The notes under the pieces are model-generated. The model worked only from the letters and a program-made list of their open reading frames with translations. It was not told the DNA's origin and did not search any database. Shown in pieces: positions 36,469-48,416 of a DNA stretch of 64,000 nucleotides; position 1 is the stretch's first letter; each line of letters begins with the position of its first letter. Source of the stretch: Pseudomonadota bacterium (GTDB taxonomy: Bacteria > Pseudomonadota > Gammaproteobacteria > Xanthomonadales > Wenzhouxiangellaceae); assembly GCA_013285445.1 (NCBI GenBank), contig CP053448.1:3145530-3209529 (forward strand). The letters run 5' to 3'. The position numbers were made by a program, and so were the translations under genes.

Positions 36469-37083
36469 TTACTGCCGGCGGTAGAGGAATTCCTGCATAC
36501 CGTTGCCTAGCAGCATGGTGCTTTCCGAGCCAAAACCCGGCAGCTGCTTCTCGAGCGCTTTGGGACTGTAGCGGGGGGCCGGAGACTGCGGACCGGAGAT
36601 CGGCTCGACAGTCAATTGCCCAGGGCCCTGCGGTGCAAAAGACCAGGGCGTACTCGGCATGTGGCGCGCCGAGTACTCGATCAGGGCGTGCAGGCTGGCG
36701 CGCGGGCGTGCACAGCGGGCCAGTCGGCCGGCCAGCGCTCTGATCTCGTCAGGTGACAGATAATTGAGCAGGTTCCAGCACAAGATCAGATCCAGCGGCT
36801 CGTCGTCGATCGGCGCCAGCAGCCGATCCAGCCAGGCCGCCATCGAATCGGGCTCGCCGTCGGTCGGCCGCTTTTCCAGCGCCGCCGGCAGGTCGATGAC
36901 CAGCAGGCGGCAGCGAAAGCGGCTGAACAGATCCACCGTGCCGGCCCTGGCGCAGCCCAGATCGGCCACGACGTAGCGTCGGTCCTCTTCAAACGCGGCC
37001 ACGGTCGATTCGAACAGCGGGACGCGCAGCTCGAGCGGCCCGGATTCAAGCTCCGAACTCATTGCGGCACTGGACACGGACAT
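36469..37083 (-). CDS. Methyltransferase-like protein of unknown function
   Basis: A 204-residue protein with a Rossmann-like start (YVVADLGCARAGTVDLFS) and a following LLVIDLP, then LDLILCWNLLNYLSPDEI, as in class I methyltransferases. The SAM loop GCARAG departs from the usual GxGxG, so binding or activity may be changed. It lies 24 nt after the bactofilin gene and is probably cotranscribed. No closer family was recognised. Confidence 0.65.
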   Translation of the reverse strand: MSVSSAAMSSELESGPLELRVPLFESTVAAFEEDRRYVVADLGCARAGTVDLFSRFRCRLLVIDLPAALEKRPTDGEPDSMAAWLDRLLAPIDDEPLDLILCWNLLNYLSPDEIRALAGRLARCARPRASLHALIEYSARHMPSTPWSFAPQGPGQLTVEPISGPQSPAPRYSPKALEKQLPGFGSESTMLLGNGMQEFLYRRQ

Positions 37084-37107
37084 TGCGGGGCCGGCAGGCG
37101 CTGACGA

Positions 37108-37701
37108 TTAGTGCTTGATGCCCTGGGCAGCCGGTTTGTTCGGTGCCGGGTCCGGTCCCTTTCCGGGCTGCTGCGGTCCGCCCGATGGCTTGTCCGCGGT
37201 CGAAGACCGGCCTCCTGCCGTGGTCGAATGCGGTGACTTGCCCGAAAAGGCCTTGCTGAGCACTTCACTTTCGGCATCCATGTCGATCGAGCCGTTGAAG
37301 CGGGCACCGTCTTCCAGACTGACGCGCGGGGCCACGATCGAGCCGCGCACCTGGGCCGGCTTGCGGATGACCACCTGCTCGGAAGCCACGAGATTGCCTT
37401 CCATGGTGCCGTCGACGTAGATCGTGTGAGCGTAGATATCGGCCTGGACATTGCCCTGGCTGCCGATGGTCACGCTGTTTTTCTTCAGCTCGATCGTGCC
37501 CTTGACCTTGCCTTCGATGACCAGGTCCTCTTCGCCGCGCAGCTTGCCGTCGACGTTGATGGACGGTCCGATCACGGCCGCCGAACCGGGTCGGTTGCCG
37601 CTGTCGGGACGAGGCGAACGCCGGGCCTCGACGGCCGCGGCAGACTGGCGTTCCCGTGCATCTGCCTCAGTCCCTTGAGGGTTGTCGCGCTTGTTGAACA
37701 T
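37108..37701 (-). CDS. Bactofilin (polymer-forming cytoskeletal protein)
   Basis: A 197-residue bactofilin. The central beta-helical domain (~45-145) shows regular repeats: INVDGKLRGEEDLVIEGKVK, GNVQADIYAHTIYVDG, GNLVASEQVVIRKPAQVRGS, VSLEDGARFNGSIDM. Disordered Pro/Gly/Ser ends flank it, as in family members that polymerise without nucleotide and shape the cell. It is the first gene of a two-gene unit with the methyltransferase-like gene. Confidence 0.9.
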   Translation of the reverse strand: MFNKRDNPQGTEADARERQSAAAVEARRSPRPDSGNRPGSAAVIGPSINVDGKLRGEEDLVIEGKVKGTIELKKNSVTIGSQGNVQADIYAHTIYVDGTMEGNLVASEQVVIRKPAQVRGSIVAPRVSLEDGARFNGSIDMDAESEVLSKAFSGKSPHSTTAGGRSSTADKPSGGPQQPGKGPDPAPNKPAAQGIKH

Positions 37702-37913
37702 GCTGGTTGATTCCGTTGCTTGAGCGGGTCTGAACGCACAAAACTACTCCCCCGGCTGCTGCGGGTCAAGCGCCCTGGAATCATTGCCGAGGCAACGCCG
37801 ACCAATCCGTGAACTGGATCTCATAAACCCGACCGACCTGTATGACACATCACGGCCGCCGGTTGCGCCAGGCTGAAACTGCGACAGCCCGGCGGCACGG
37901 CCCGGGGCCGCCC

Positions 37914-39789
<1,876 letters not shown>

Positions 39790-39800
<11 letters not shown>

Positions 39801-41526
39801 GATGTCGCTCATCCAGGCGCAGGCTCAGCAGCCGGCGCAGTTCGCTGGTTTGGTCCTCGTCCAGCCCGCCCGCGTTGAGTTGGGCCTGCTGAAGTTCACG
39901 GACTCTCATCCTTATCTGTTGACGACGGATTCTGACCACAGTTCGTGCCAAGGCATCGGGCATCTTTTCGTGGTCGTCAATCACATCGCGGGCGGCCAGT
40001 CGGGCCAGCCAGGGCGCTTCGGGACGCTCTCGCCACGCCTCGAGCAGCTTAGCCGTAGAAAATTGGGGCTTTTGACGGCAAAAGTCAATCAGTTCACGCA
40101 AGAAATCCAGTCCCTTGATCGACGCCGGCCCCTGCAGCCCGCCCACATCGACCCCGGCGGCCAGGCTCGGGCGCTGGACGATCAGCGCCACGGCGTACTG
40201 AACCGGCGTCAGTGACCGATCGTCCTCGGCCGCGCCGCGACGGACGACTCCCACCTGTGCTGCCGACGTCGGCATGTCCCCGAAATGGCCGCTGCGGCGC
40301 GCCAGCTCGTCGCGCATCAGCGCACGAAACGGCCCCTCGGGGAGCTTTTCAAGCAGCGGTCGGGCCAGTGCCACCAGGCGCGCCCGGCCATCGAGCGTGG
40401 ATACGTCAACCTGAGCAGACAGGTGATCGAAGAAAAAGTTCGACAGTGGCCGGGCCTGATCCATCAGTTGCCCGAACGCGCCGGCCCCCTGTTCGCGGAT
40501 CAGGGAGTCCGGGTCCTCGCCCTCGGGCAGAAACAGGAATCGGACCTCCCGATTGTCCCGCAGCACCGGCAGGGCGGCCTCGAGCCCGCGCCAGGCAGCC
40601 TGGCGACCGGCGCGATCGCCGTCGAAACAGAATACGACCACCGGCGTGGCCCGGAACAGCAACTCGATGTGCTCGGCCGTCACGGACGTGCCGAGGGTGG
40701 CCACCGCGTTGTCGAAGCCAAACTGGTAGAGCGCGGCGGCATCCATGTAGCCTTCCACGACCAGCAGCCGGTCCGGCAGGCCGCCGCGACGGACCTGAAA
40801 CAGCCGGTAGAGTTCGCGACCCTTGTGAAAAACGGGCGTTTCAGGCGAGTTCAGGTATTTCGGTCCGCGGTCGCTCAGCGCCCGTCCACCGAACGCGATC
40901 ACCCGGCCGCGCCGGTCATGGATTGGGAACATCACCCGGCCGCGGAACCGGTCGGTCACGCGGCCGTCGCGGCGGGTGACCAGCCCGGCGTCTTCCAGTT
41001 CCTGCGGCCGGAATCCATCGCTGAACAAGAAATCGGCGAGGGCCTGCCAGGCATCCGGCGCATAGCCAATGCCAAATTCATCGACCGTGGCCTTGTCGAA
41101 CCCGCGCGACTTGAGGTAGCTCCGAGCCGTTTCGCTGCTGCCGAGCTGGCGACGAAACCAGGTCTGGGCCTGCGCCAGCGCCTGGTAGAGACGGTCGTTG
41201 GTCCTGACCGGCTCCGACCCGGCCTCGCGCGGCACGCCCAGGCCGGCCGCGTGCGCCAGATCCTCGACTGCGGCCGGGAACTCCAGCCCGTCATAGTGCA
41301 TGATGAAACCGATCGCGGTGCCGTGGGCGCCGCATCCGAAGCAATGGTAGAACTGCTTTTCGGCGCTCACCGTGAACGAGGGTGTCTTTTCGTCGTGAAA
41401 CGGGCACAGCGCCTTGTGCTCGCCGCGGCCGGCGGGCTTGAGGTCAACGCGCGCGGCAATCACCTCGACGATATCGACACGCTCCAGGAGGGTTTCAATG
41501 AATGATTCGGGGATGCGGCCGGCCAC
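39790..41526 (-). CDS. dnaG: DNA primase
   Basis: A 578-residue primase that makes RNA primers for DNA replication. The zinc-binding CHC2 domain shows [18 protein letters not shown] and FHCFGCG-like [10 protein letters not shown]. The TOPRIM domain has [11 protein letters not shown] and [12 protein letters not shown]. The C-terminal helicase-binding part is shorter and divergent. GTG 41526 is the start by homology ([19 protein letters not shown]). It is in the rpsU-yqeY-dnaG-rpoD operon. Confidence 0.96.
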
Positions 41527-41550
41527 CAGCTCATTCTAGCGGCCCGCGGC

Positions 41551-41997
41551 TCATCCGGCCAGACGTTGCCGCACCATGGCCGACACCCTGCCCATATCGG
41601 CCCGGCCCTGTACCTTGGACTTGAGCAGGCCCATGACCTGACCCATGCTGCTCATGTCGCTGGCGCCGGTCTGTTCGATGGCACGGGTGAGGAGTTCATC
41701 GAGTGCTTCATCCGTGAGCTGTTCGGGCAGATAGGCTTTGAGCAGGTCAATCTCCGCTTCCTCGATCTCTGCCAGCTCCGGGCGGTTGCCGGCACGGTAC
41801 TGCTGCGCGGACTCGCGGCGCTGTTTGATCATTTTCTCGACAACCGCCAGTACCTGCGCGTCATCAAGCTCGACGCGCTCGTCGACCTCGCGCTGCTTGA
41901 TGGCCGCGGTGGCCATGCGCAAGGTCTTCACGCGCGCCTTGTCGCCGGCACGCATGGCCTGCTTGACGTCGTCGGAAATGCGGGATTTGAGACTCAT
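41551..41997 (-). CDS. yqeY: GatB/YqeY domain protein
   Basis: A 148-residue all-helical protein typical of YqeY (ISDDVKQAMRAGDKARVKTL, QRRESAQQYRAGNRPELA, YLPEQLTDEALDELL, VMGLLKSKVQGRADM). The family resembles the tail of GatB and is commonly found between rpsU and dnaG. Its exact role is unclear. Confidence 0.93.
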   Translation of the reverse strand: MSLKSRISDDVKQAMRAGDKARVKTLRMATAAIKQREVDERVELDDAQVLAVVEKMIKQRRESAQQYRAGNRPELAEIEEAEIDLLKAYLPEQLTDEALDELLTRAIEQTGASDMSSMGQVMGLLKSKVQGRADMGRVSAMVRQRLAG

Positions 41998-42063
41998 CGG
42001 CGGGGAGCGGGGGCGGTCGCTGCGGGCCGGAGGGACAGCCTCGACACGGCGACCGGTGCGATT

Positions 42064-42279
42064 CTAGTACAATCGCCTGCGGTTGACCCGTTCGCGCGAG
42101 AGCTTGCGCAGATGCCGCTTGACGGCCGCCGCCTTCTTGCGCTTGCGCTCCTGGGTCGGCTTCTCGTAGTACTCCCGGCGGCGGCTCTCGGCCACCACAC
42201 CGGCCTTTTCGCAGGAGCGCTTGAAACGACGCAGAGCGTATTCAAACGGCTCGTTTTCCTTGACCTTGACGCTGGGCAT
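42064..42279 (-). CDS. rpsU: 30S ribosomal protein S21
   Basis: A 71-residue basic protein: [39 protein letters not shown], and an Arg/Lys-rich end. ATG 42279 is the family start. It is the first gene of the macromolecular synthesis operon, with a TATAAT box 37 nt upstream. Confidence 0.97.
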   Translation of the reverse strand: MPSVKVKENEPFEYALRRFKRSCEKAGVVAESRRREYYEKPTQERKRKKAAAVKRHLRKLSRERVNRRRLY

Positions 42280-42315
42280 TAAAATCGCTATCCAGAAGTT
42301 TGTGGAAAGTCGGCC

Positions 42316-42321
42316 ATTATA
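42316..42321 (-). promoter_or_regulatory. -10 box of the rpsU operon promoter
   Basis: A perfect TATAAT on the minus strand lies 37 nt before the rpsU ATG. A weak TTGCAT 18 bp upstream (42340-42345) falls on the tsaD start codon, so this promoter and the start of tsaD share bases. Confidence 0.55.
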
Positions 42322-42339
42322 AACCGCGAATTGGGCAGC

Positions 42340-43341
42340 ATGCAAAACATAATCGGCATCGAAACGTCCTGCGACGACACCGGGGTGGCGCTGTTCAGCC
42401 CCGATCACGGCATCGTCGGCGAACTCGTCTACACCCAGGCCGACCATGCCGCATACGGCGGCGTGGTGCCCGAACTGGCCTCACGCGACCACATCCGCAA
42501 GCTGCCCGGCATGCTGCGCGAACTGCTCGACCGCAGCGGACAGCCGAGTGAATCCATCGATGCGATCGCCTACACGGCCGGACCCGGACTGGCCGGCGCC
42601 CTGTTGGTCGGCGCCGCTACCGCGGTTGGCCTGGCCGCTGCGCTGAAGCGACCGGCCATCGCCGTACATCATATGGAAGGCCACCTGCTCTCGCCCCTGC
42701 TGGCCAGTCCCGGCCCGAGGTTTCCGTTCGTCGCCCTGCTGGTCTCCGGCGGCCACACCATGCTGGTGGCCGTCGAGGGACCGGGCCGATACCGCCTGCT
42801 TGGAGAAACACTCGATGACGCGGCCGGTGAGGCTTTCGACAAGACAGCCCGCCTGCTCGGCCTGGGCTATCCCGGTGGGCCGGAAATCGCCGCCCTTGCC
42901 GAACAGGGCGACTCTGACCGGTTCGAGTTTCCGCGTCCGATGGTCAATCGACCCGGCCTGGACTTCAGCTTTTCAGGGCTCAAGACGCACACCCGCACCC
43001 TGGTCGCCCGGCTCAATCGGGACGACTACGCCGACGTTGCCGCCGGATTTCAGCAGGCAGTGGTCGAGACCCTGGTCATCAAGTGCCGGCGAGCGCTTGC
43101 ACAGACCCGCATGAAGCAGCTGGTCGTCGCCGGCGGCGTCAGCGCCAACCGCCACCTGCGCAAAGCCCTGGAGCAGGCACTGCCGAAGCAGGTATTCTAT
43201 CCGCCAATGCACCTGTGCACCGACAACGGCGCGATGATCGCGCATGCCGGCTGGTATCGCCGCTGTGAAGGCAGTACCGATGGCCTGATCGAGGTACGCC
43301 CACGCTGGCCGATCGAATCACTGGCCCGCCTGGATGACTGA
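42340..43341 (+). CDS. tsaD: tRNA threonylcarbamoyladenosine transferase TsaD
   Basis: A 333-residue ASKHA-fold protein that installs t6A on tRNAs reading ANN codons. Motifs: [15 protein letters not shown], the metal-binding [45 protein letters not shown], and [16 protein letters not shown] 42340 is the family start (the longer frame adds three residues). It is divergent from rpsU, the classical gammaproteobacterial layout. Confidence 0.97.
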   Translation: MQNIIGIETSCDDTGVALFSPDHGIVGELVYTQADHAAYGGVVPELASRDHIRKLPGMLRELLDRSGQPSESIDAIAYTAGPGLAGALLVGAATAVGLAAALKRPAIAVHHMEGHLLSPLLASPGPRFPFVALLVSGGHTMLVAVEGPGRYRLLGETLDDAAGEAFDKTARLLGLGYPGGPEIAALAEQGDSDRFEFPRPMVNRPGLDFSFSGLKTHTRTLVARLNRDDYADVAAGFQQAVVETLVIKCRRALAQTRMKQLVVAGGVSANRHLRKALEQALPKQVFYPPMHLCTDNGAMIAHAGWYRRCEGSTDGLIEVRPRWPIESLARLDD

Positions 43342-43380
43342 CTGTCTGGAACCCGCCGCATAAGCCGGCAAGGCAAGGCC

Positions 43381-43737
43381 ATGGATATCGTCTTCATCAG
43401 CGATCTGGAAATCGACACCGTCATCGGCATCTATGACTGGGAGCGCAAGATTCGCCAGACCGTCAAGCTCAACCTCGAGATGAGTGCCGATATCCGCGGG
43501 GCCGCGGCATCTGACCGGATCGACGATGCGCTCGACTACAAGGCGGTGTCCAAGCGCCTGATCGCCTTCGTTCGCGACAGCCGCTTCGAGCTGGTCGAAA
43601 CTCTGGCCGAACGCTGTGCCGAAATCGTGCTGCGCGAATTTCCGGTCGACTGGCTGCGCTTGCGGCTCGAAAAACCCGGCGCGGTCCGCGGCTCAAGGTC
43701 GGTCGGCATTCAGATCGAACGGGGGCGTCGGCCATGA
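43381..43737 (+). CDS. folB: Dihydroneopterin aldolase
   Basis: A 118-residue enzyme of folate synthesis. VFISDLEIDTVIGIYDWERK is the family N terminus; DDALDYKAVSKRL and ETLAERCAEIVL follow, with the Lys/Glu catalytic context in LRLEKPGAV. Its stop overlaps folK by 4 nt. Confidence 0.95.
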   Translation: MDIVFISDLEIDTVIGIYDWERKIRQTVKLNLEMSADIRGAAASDRIDDALDYKAVSKRLIAFVRDSRFELVETLAERCAEIVLREFPVDWLRLRLEKPGAVRGSRSVGIQIERGRRP

Positions 43738-44222
43738 CCACAGCCTATCTGGGCCTGGGTTCCAACCAGGACGCCAAGTCCAATATCCGCGCCGGTATCC
43801 GGGTGCTGGATCGCACTTTTTCCGACGCCGTTTTTTCGCCCGTGTACCGTTCGTCGGCAGTGGGGTTTTCCGGCAACGACTTCCTCAACTGCGCCGCGCG
43901 CATCGATACCGACCTGTCGCCCAGCGAGCTGAAGGACTGGCTGAGCGCGCTTGAAGATGCCTACGGCCGCGACCGCAGTCAGCCCAAGTTCTCCGACCGA
44001 ACCCTGGATATCGATATCCTGCTCCACGGAGACAAGGTCGGCGAGTTCGACGGCCTGACCCTGCCGCGCGGCGAGATTCTCAAGTATGCCCACGTCCTCA
44101 GGCCGCTGGCCGACCTTGCACCCGATCTGAAGCATCCGGAAACCGGCAAGACGTTTGCCGAGCACTGGGATGAATTCGACGGCGACCGGTCCCTGGTGCG
44201 GGTTGAGGATTTGCCCGACTGA
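43734..44222 (+). CDS. folK: 6-hydroxymethyl-7,8-dihydropterin pyrophosphokinase
   Basis: A 162-residue kinase acting after FolB. AYLGLGSNQDAKSNIRAGI is the signature N terminus; the catalytic block is RTLDIDILLHGD, with PRGEILKYAHVLRPLADLAPD further on. It overlaps folB (ATGA) and ends just before a REP cluster. Confidence 0.95.
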   Translation: MTTAYLGLGSNQDAKSNIRAGIRVLDRTFSDAVFSPVYRSSAVGFSGNDFLNCAARIDTDLSPSELKDWLSALEDAYGRDRSQPKFSDRTLDIDILLHGDKVGEFDGLTLPRGEILKYAHVLRPLADLAPDLKHPETGKTFAEHWDEFDGDRSLVRVEDLPD

Positions 44223-44239
44223 GGCGCCGGTATCACTCC

Positions 44240-44478
44240 GTCGCGGATGCGACCGCGACCTGCGAATCCGGCCCCGCCAGGATGCAGGTCGGGGCCGCGT
44301 CCCCGACGGACGACTCACGAATCCGACCCCCAGGATGTAGGTCGGGGCCGCGTCCCCGACGGACGAGGTTCGGAAGCGGAACGCGCGGCGGCACACCAAC
44401 CGAGCCGTCGCGGATGCGACCGCGACCTACGCGGCCGAGCGCCGACATCGCGGCGCAGGTCGGCGTCGCCTCGCCGAC
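44240..44478. repeat. Cluster of five REP palindromes
   Basis: Five ~20-bp palindromes with 7-bp arms and a 6-bp middle: 44240-44259 (GTCGCGG/CCGCGAC), 44288-44307 and 44341-44360 (GTCGGGG/CCCCGAC), 44407-44426 (GTCGCGG/CCGCGAC) and 44459-44478 (GTCGGCG/CGCCGAC). Each has a flanking AGG tail, so orientation can be read: -, +, +, -, +. This is the BIME layout made by RAYT-mobilised REPs. The cluster lies between the ends of convergent folK and folM and may help terminate both. Confidence 0.8.
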
Positions 44479-44486
44479 CGACGGCC

Positions 44487-45242
44487 TCACATATTCAGCA
44501 GGCGACCGCCGTCGACGGCCAGGATCTGGCCAGTCACGTAGGGCGCATCCAGGGCCAGAAAGGTCACCGCCCCGGCAATATCCTCCGGCTGCCCCTGGCG
44601 CCTGAGCGGCACGCGTTCGAGAATGGCCGCACCGGCCTCTTCCGCCTGCCCGCTCTCGGGCCACAGAATGGCGCCGGGCGCAACACCGTTGACGCGTACG
44701 CGCGGGGCCAGCTCACGCGCCAGCGAGCGCGTCTGCATGATCAGGCCGGCCTTGGCCTGGCTGTATATCGGGTGACGAGCCAGCGGCACGAGACCGTGGA
44801 TATCGACCAGGTTGACGATGGCCCCGCGGGCCTCGCGCAGACACGGCGCGCAGGCTGCGGAAAGAAAGAACGGGGCACGCAGGTTGCTGATCATCAGCTC
44901 GTTCCAGTGGTCTGCGGTGGCCTCCCTGACCGGCGTGGGAAAAAAGGTCGAGGCGTTGTTGACCAGCACATCGATCCGGCCAAAGCGTGCCCGGCTGGCT
45001 TCGGCAATCGCAACCGGCGCATCCGGATCGGCCAGATCCGCCTGCACGACCAGCACCGACCCCGGCCGCCGGCGGTCGAGCGCGACGGCCAGCGCCTCGG
45101 CTTCGCGCCGGGAGCCGCGGTAATGCAGCACGATATCCAGACCACGATGGTGCAGCGCCTCGACGATGGCCGCGCCAATGCGTCGCGCACCGCCGGTTAC
45201 AATCGCTACGCGGTTTCCGTCTTGCTGATGATCCGATGCCAT
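44487..45242 (-). CDS. folM: Pteridine reductase / dihydromonapterin reductase-like SDR
   Basis: A 251-residue short-chain dehydrogenase. The NAD(P) motif is VAIVTGGARRIGAAIVEAL, the active-site region YSQAKAGLIMQTRSLA with Tyr-x3-Lys, and the pterin-type segments NNASTFFPTPV and VRVNGVAPGAILWPES match FolM/pteridine reductases. It fits the folB-folK neighbourhood. ATG 45242 has AGGAG 7 nt upstream. Its start region overlaps the divergent methyltransferase ATG at 45236. Confidence 0.87.
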   Translation of the reverse strand: MASDHQQDGNRVAIVTGGARRIGAAIVEALHHRGLDIVLHYRGSRREAEALAVALDRRRPGSVLVVQADLADPDAPVAIAEASRARFGRIDVLVNNASTFFPTPVREATADHWNELMISNLRAPFFLSAACAPCLREARGAIVNLVDIHGLVPLARHPIYSQAKAGLIMQTRSLARELAPRVRVNGVAPGAILWPESGQAEEAGAAILERVPLRRQGQPEDIAGAVTFLALDAPYVTGQILAVDGGRLLNM

Positions 45243-46411
45243 CTCTGACTCCTGCGCTGGACCTGCCCGAGCCACCGGCCGAACTGGCCGAGCTCAGTCA
45301 TCAATTGTGCACCAGGATCATCGATGAAATCGAAACGACGGGTCCGATGCCGTTCGACCGCTACATGTCGATGGCGCTCTATGAGCCGGGTCTGGGCTAC
45401 TACGTCAACGGCCTGCACAAGTTCGGCCCGGGTGGGGATTTCGTCACCGCTCCCGAGCAGGGTACGCTGTTTGCCGCCTCGCTGGCCCGGCAGATCGATG
45501 CCGTGGCCGGCGCCCTTGGCGACGGCTGGTCGGTGCTCGAGCTCGGGGCCGGCTCGGGTGCGCTGTCGCGCGACCTGCTCGAACGGCTGCAGCAGCCGCC
45601 AGCGCAGTACCTGATCGTCGAGCCCAGCGCCGTTCTGCGCCAGGTCCAGGCCAAAACTCTCGCTGCCCTGCCCACCCCGCTGCAGGGTCGGGTCGAATGG
45701 CTTGATGCGCCGCCGGCCGACCCGTTTTCGGGCGTGATGGTGGCCAACGAGGTGCTCGATGCCCTGCCGGTCGCACGCTTTGCGCTCACCGATCAGGGCT
45801 GGGTCGAGCACTGCGTCGCCTATAACGGCCACCGCCTGGTCTGGCAGCCCCGACCGCCGCGCAGACGCCTTGAACAAGCTATCGAACGGCTCGCCGGGAA
45901 ACTGGGCCGCCGACTGCCGACCGGCTATACCAGCGAGCTGAGCCTGAATCTGGCGGGTCTGATCGAAACGGTCACCGCGCCGCTTGCGCGCGGGCTCGTG
46001 CTACTGATCGACTACGGCTATCCGCGTGACGAGTACTATCACCCGCAGCGCAGCGACGGTACCCTGGTCTGCCACTATCGCCATCGCGCCCACTTCGAGC
46101 CCTTTGCCTGGCCGGGCCTGACCGATATATCGGCATTTGTCGATTTCACCGCCGCCGCCGAGGCTGGCGCCGGGGCCGGACTCGAGGTCTCCGGATTCAC
46201 CAGTCAGGCGGGTTTCCTGCTCGGTCTTGGCGCAGCCGACGCGTTGGCCCTGGCCGGCAACGAACGTGAACGCCTGAAGCTTGCCGGCGAACTCAAGCGT
46301 CTGACGCTGCCCGCGGAAATGGGCGAAAAATTCAAGGTTCTCGGGCTGACGCGCGATCTCGACCAGCCCCTTGAGGGTTTCGAGATGATGAGCCAGCTGC
46401 ACAGGCTTTGA
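45236..46411 (+). CDS. MidA/NDUFAF7-type SAM-dependent methyltransferase
   Basis: A 391-residue member of the family whose mitochondrial homologue NDUFAF7 methylates an Arg of complex I. Landmarks are PMPFDRYMSMALYEPGLGYY, FGPGGDFVTAPEQGTLFAAS, VLELGAGSGALSRDLL, GVMVANEVLDALPVARF and LLIDYGYPRDEYYHPQRSDG. The bacterial target is not established. ATG 45236 lies 7 nt inside the divergent folM start. A terminator follows. Confidence 0.88.
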   Translation: MPSLTPALDLPEPPAELAELSHQLCTRIIDEIETTGPMPFDRYMSMALYEPGLGYYVNGLHKFGPGGDFVTAPEQGTLFAASLARQIDAVAGALGDGWSVLELGAGSGALSRDLLERLQQPPAQYLIVEPSAVLRQVQAKTLAALPTPLQGRVEWLDAPPADPFSGVMVANEVLDALPVARFALTDQGWVEHCVAYNGHRLVWQPRPPRRRLEQAIERLAGKLGRRLPTGYTSELSLNLAGLIETVTAPLARGLVLLIDYGYPRDEYYHPQRSDGTLVCHYRHRAHFEPFAWPGLTDISAFVDFTAAAEAGAGAGLEVSGFTSQAGFLLGLGAADALALAGNERERLKLAGELKRLTLPAEMGEKFKVLGLTRDLDQPLEGFEMMSQLHRL

Positions 46412-46416
46412 GGGCG

Positions 46417-46442
46417 AAGGCGCGGGGCGTGAGGCGCCTTTT
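46417..46442 (+). terminator. Intrinsic terminator after the MidA-like gene
   Basis: AAGGCGC (46417-46423) pairs with GCGCCTT (46434-46440), followed by TT for a TTTT run, 6 nt after the stop codon. Confidence 0.6.
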
Positions 46443-46504
46443 CTAGACCCCTTACTCTAAACGCCTCGCCTACCATCGAGACTGAGATAAACTCGGTACG
46501 CATC

Positions 46505-48127
46505 ATGCCCAAGACCTACGATTACATCATCATCGGCGCCGGCTCGGCTGGATGTGTACTGGCCAACCGCCTCAGCGAGGATCCGGATGTGCAGGTGTTG
46601 CTGCTCGAGGCCGGACCGCGTGACTGGAATCCGTTCATTCACATGCCGGCTGGTCTGTCGAAGCTGATCGCGTTCAAATCGCTCAACTGGAACTACGAAA
46701 CCGAGCCCGAGCCCGGCCTGAACAACCGGCGCGTGTACTGGCCGCGCGGCCGGGTGCTGGGCGGGTCGAGTTCGATCAACGCGATGTGCTACGCGCGTGG
46801 CCATCGCAGCGACTACGACGACTGGGCCGCCGGCGGTGCTGAGGGCTGGTCCTGGGACGAGGTGCTGCCCTACTTCAAGCGCGCCGAGGATCAGGGGCGC
46901 GGCCCATCGGCACTGCATGGCGTGGGCGGACCGCTGAGCGTGCAGGATCTGGGCTATGTCAATCCCCTAAGCGACGTGTTCATCCAGGCCGCCGAACAGG
47001 CCGGCTACGCGCGCAACCGCGATTTCAACGGCCCGGCCCAGCGCGGCTTCGGGCGATACCAGGTCACGCAGCGCGACGGGCGCCGCTGCAGTTCGGCAGT
47101 CGCCTACCTGCATCCGATACGCGGACGCAGCAACCTGACCGTGCTGACCGGTGCCCTGACCCTGGCGCTGGAGGTTTCGGGGGCGCGGGTCGCAGGCGTC
47201 CGGTTCAGGCACCGCGGTCTGGTCCGCCGTGCCGCTGCCCAACGCGAGGTTCTGCTCAGCGCCGGCTCGATCAACTCGCCGCAGATCATGATGCTCTCGG
47301 GCATCGGTCCGGCAGACGTACTCGAGACCGCCGGCATTCGGGTAGCCCACGAGCTGCCCCAGGTCGGCGCCAACCTGCAGGATCATCTCGACGTCTGCAC
47401 CCTGACGAGATGCTCTCAGCCGGTCACCTACGACCAGCTCAACGAGCTGATGGTCGGCCTGCGCTATTTCCTTCACCATGAAGGGGAAGGCACCTCGAAC
47501 ATCGCCGAGGCCGGCGGCTTTCTGGTCAGCGGTCGCGGTCGTGATGATCGCCCCGATATCCAGATGCATTTCGTGCCGGCCCTGCTCGACGACCACGGCC
47601 GCAACCGCCTGCCGGGCGACGGGTACACCGTCCATGCCTGTCCGCTGCGTCCGCAAAGCCGCGGACGCATTCGCATCGTCAGCGACGATCCACGCCGGCC
47701 CCCGGCCATTCACGCAGGTTATCTCAGCGCTCCGGAAGATCTCGAGATGATGCTTGAATGCGTGCGACTGTCACGCGAGGTGCTGGCTCAGCCGGCCTTC
47801 AAGCCGTTTCGCGGTCACGAGATCTTCCCCGGCGACGAAATCAGGGATCGCGATGGCCTGATTGACTTTGTCCGCAATAAGGCCGAAACCATCTATCACC
47901 CGGTCGGCACCTGCCGCATGGGCAGCGATCCGCACTCGGTGGTCGACCCGCAGCTACGAGTGCGCGGACTGCAGGGGCTGCGCGTAGTCGACGCCTCGGT
48001 CATGCCAACACTGGTTGGCGGCAACACCAACGCCCCGGTGATCATGATTGCCGAGAAGGCAGCCGACCTGATTCGAGGTGGTACCGGATCCGTTGTCAGA
48101 AAGCGGCGCGAGGCCGCCGCGGCCTGA
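46505..48127 (+). CDS. GMC-family FAD oxidoreductase (choline-dehydrogenase-like)
   Basis: A 540-residue flavoenzyme. The FAD motif is [20 protein letters not shown], the GMC signatures are [20 protein letters not shown] and [17 protein letters not shown], and the C-terminal active site contains [10 protein letters not shown] and [19 protein letters not shown]. Family members oxidise alcohols such as choline or aliphatic alcohols. No betaine genes are nearby, so the substrate is open. Confidence 0.9.
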   Translation: MPKTYDYIIIGAGSAGCVLANRLSEDPDVQVLLLEAGPRDWNPFIHMPAGLSKLIAFKSLNWNYETEPEPGLNNRRVYWPRGRVLGGSSSINAMCYARGHRSDYDDWAAGGAEGWSWDEVLPYFKRAEDQGRGPSALHGVGGPLSVQDLGYVNPLSDVFIQAAEQAGYARNRDFNGPAQRGFGRYQVTQRDGRRCSSAVAYLHPIRGRSNLTVLTGALTLALEVSGARVAGVRFRHRGLVRRAAAQREVLLSAGSINSPQIMMLSGIGPADVLETAGIRVAHELPQVGANLQDHLDVCTLTRCSQPVTYDQLNELMVGLRYFLHHEGEGTSNIAEAGGFLVSGRGRDDRPDIQMHFVPALLDDHGRNRLPGDGYTVHACPLRPQSRGRIRIVSDDPRRPPAIHAGYLSAPEDLEMMLECVRLSREVLAQPAFKPFRGHEIFPGDEIRDRDGLIDFVRNKAETIYHPVGTCRMGSDPHSVVDPQLRVRGLQGLRVVDASVMPTLVGGNTNAPVIMIAEKAADLIRGGTGSVVRKRREAAAA

Positions 48128-48206
48128 TCGATACGGCGCTCCGGCCAGGCTGGTGCGTGAACAACCGATGGTGTTAGGCTGGCAGAAAACGCATCGGAGT
48201 ATCCGC

Positions 48207-48416
48207 ATGAGCGATCATGTCTACAAACACATCCGGCTGACCGGCTCGTCGAGCGAGAGCATGGAGGCGGCGGTCAATAACGCCATCGAACGCGCCGCCG
48301 GCACGGTCAAGAACATGCGGTGGTTTCAGGTCATCGACACGCGCGGCCATGTCGATAACGGACGGGTCGCCCACTGGCAGGTCACCCTGGAAGTTGGTTT
48401 TACGCTGGACTCCTGA
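48207..48416 (+). CDS. Dodecin flavoprotein
   Basis: A 69-residue dodecin: [52 protein letters not shown]. Twelve copies assemble into a hollow shell that binds flavin between Trp residues and buffers or stores it. ATG 48207 is the family start. Its end overlaps the convergent protease gene by 17 bp. Confidence 0.93.
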   Translation: MSDHVYKHIRLTGSSSESMEAAVNNAIERAAGTVKNMRWFQVIDTRGHVDNGRVAHWQVTLEVGFTLDS

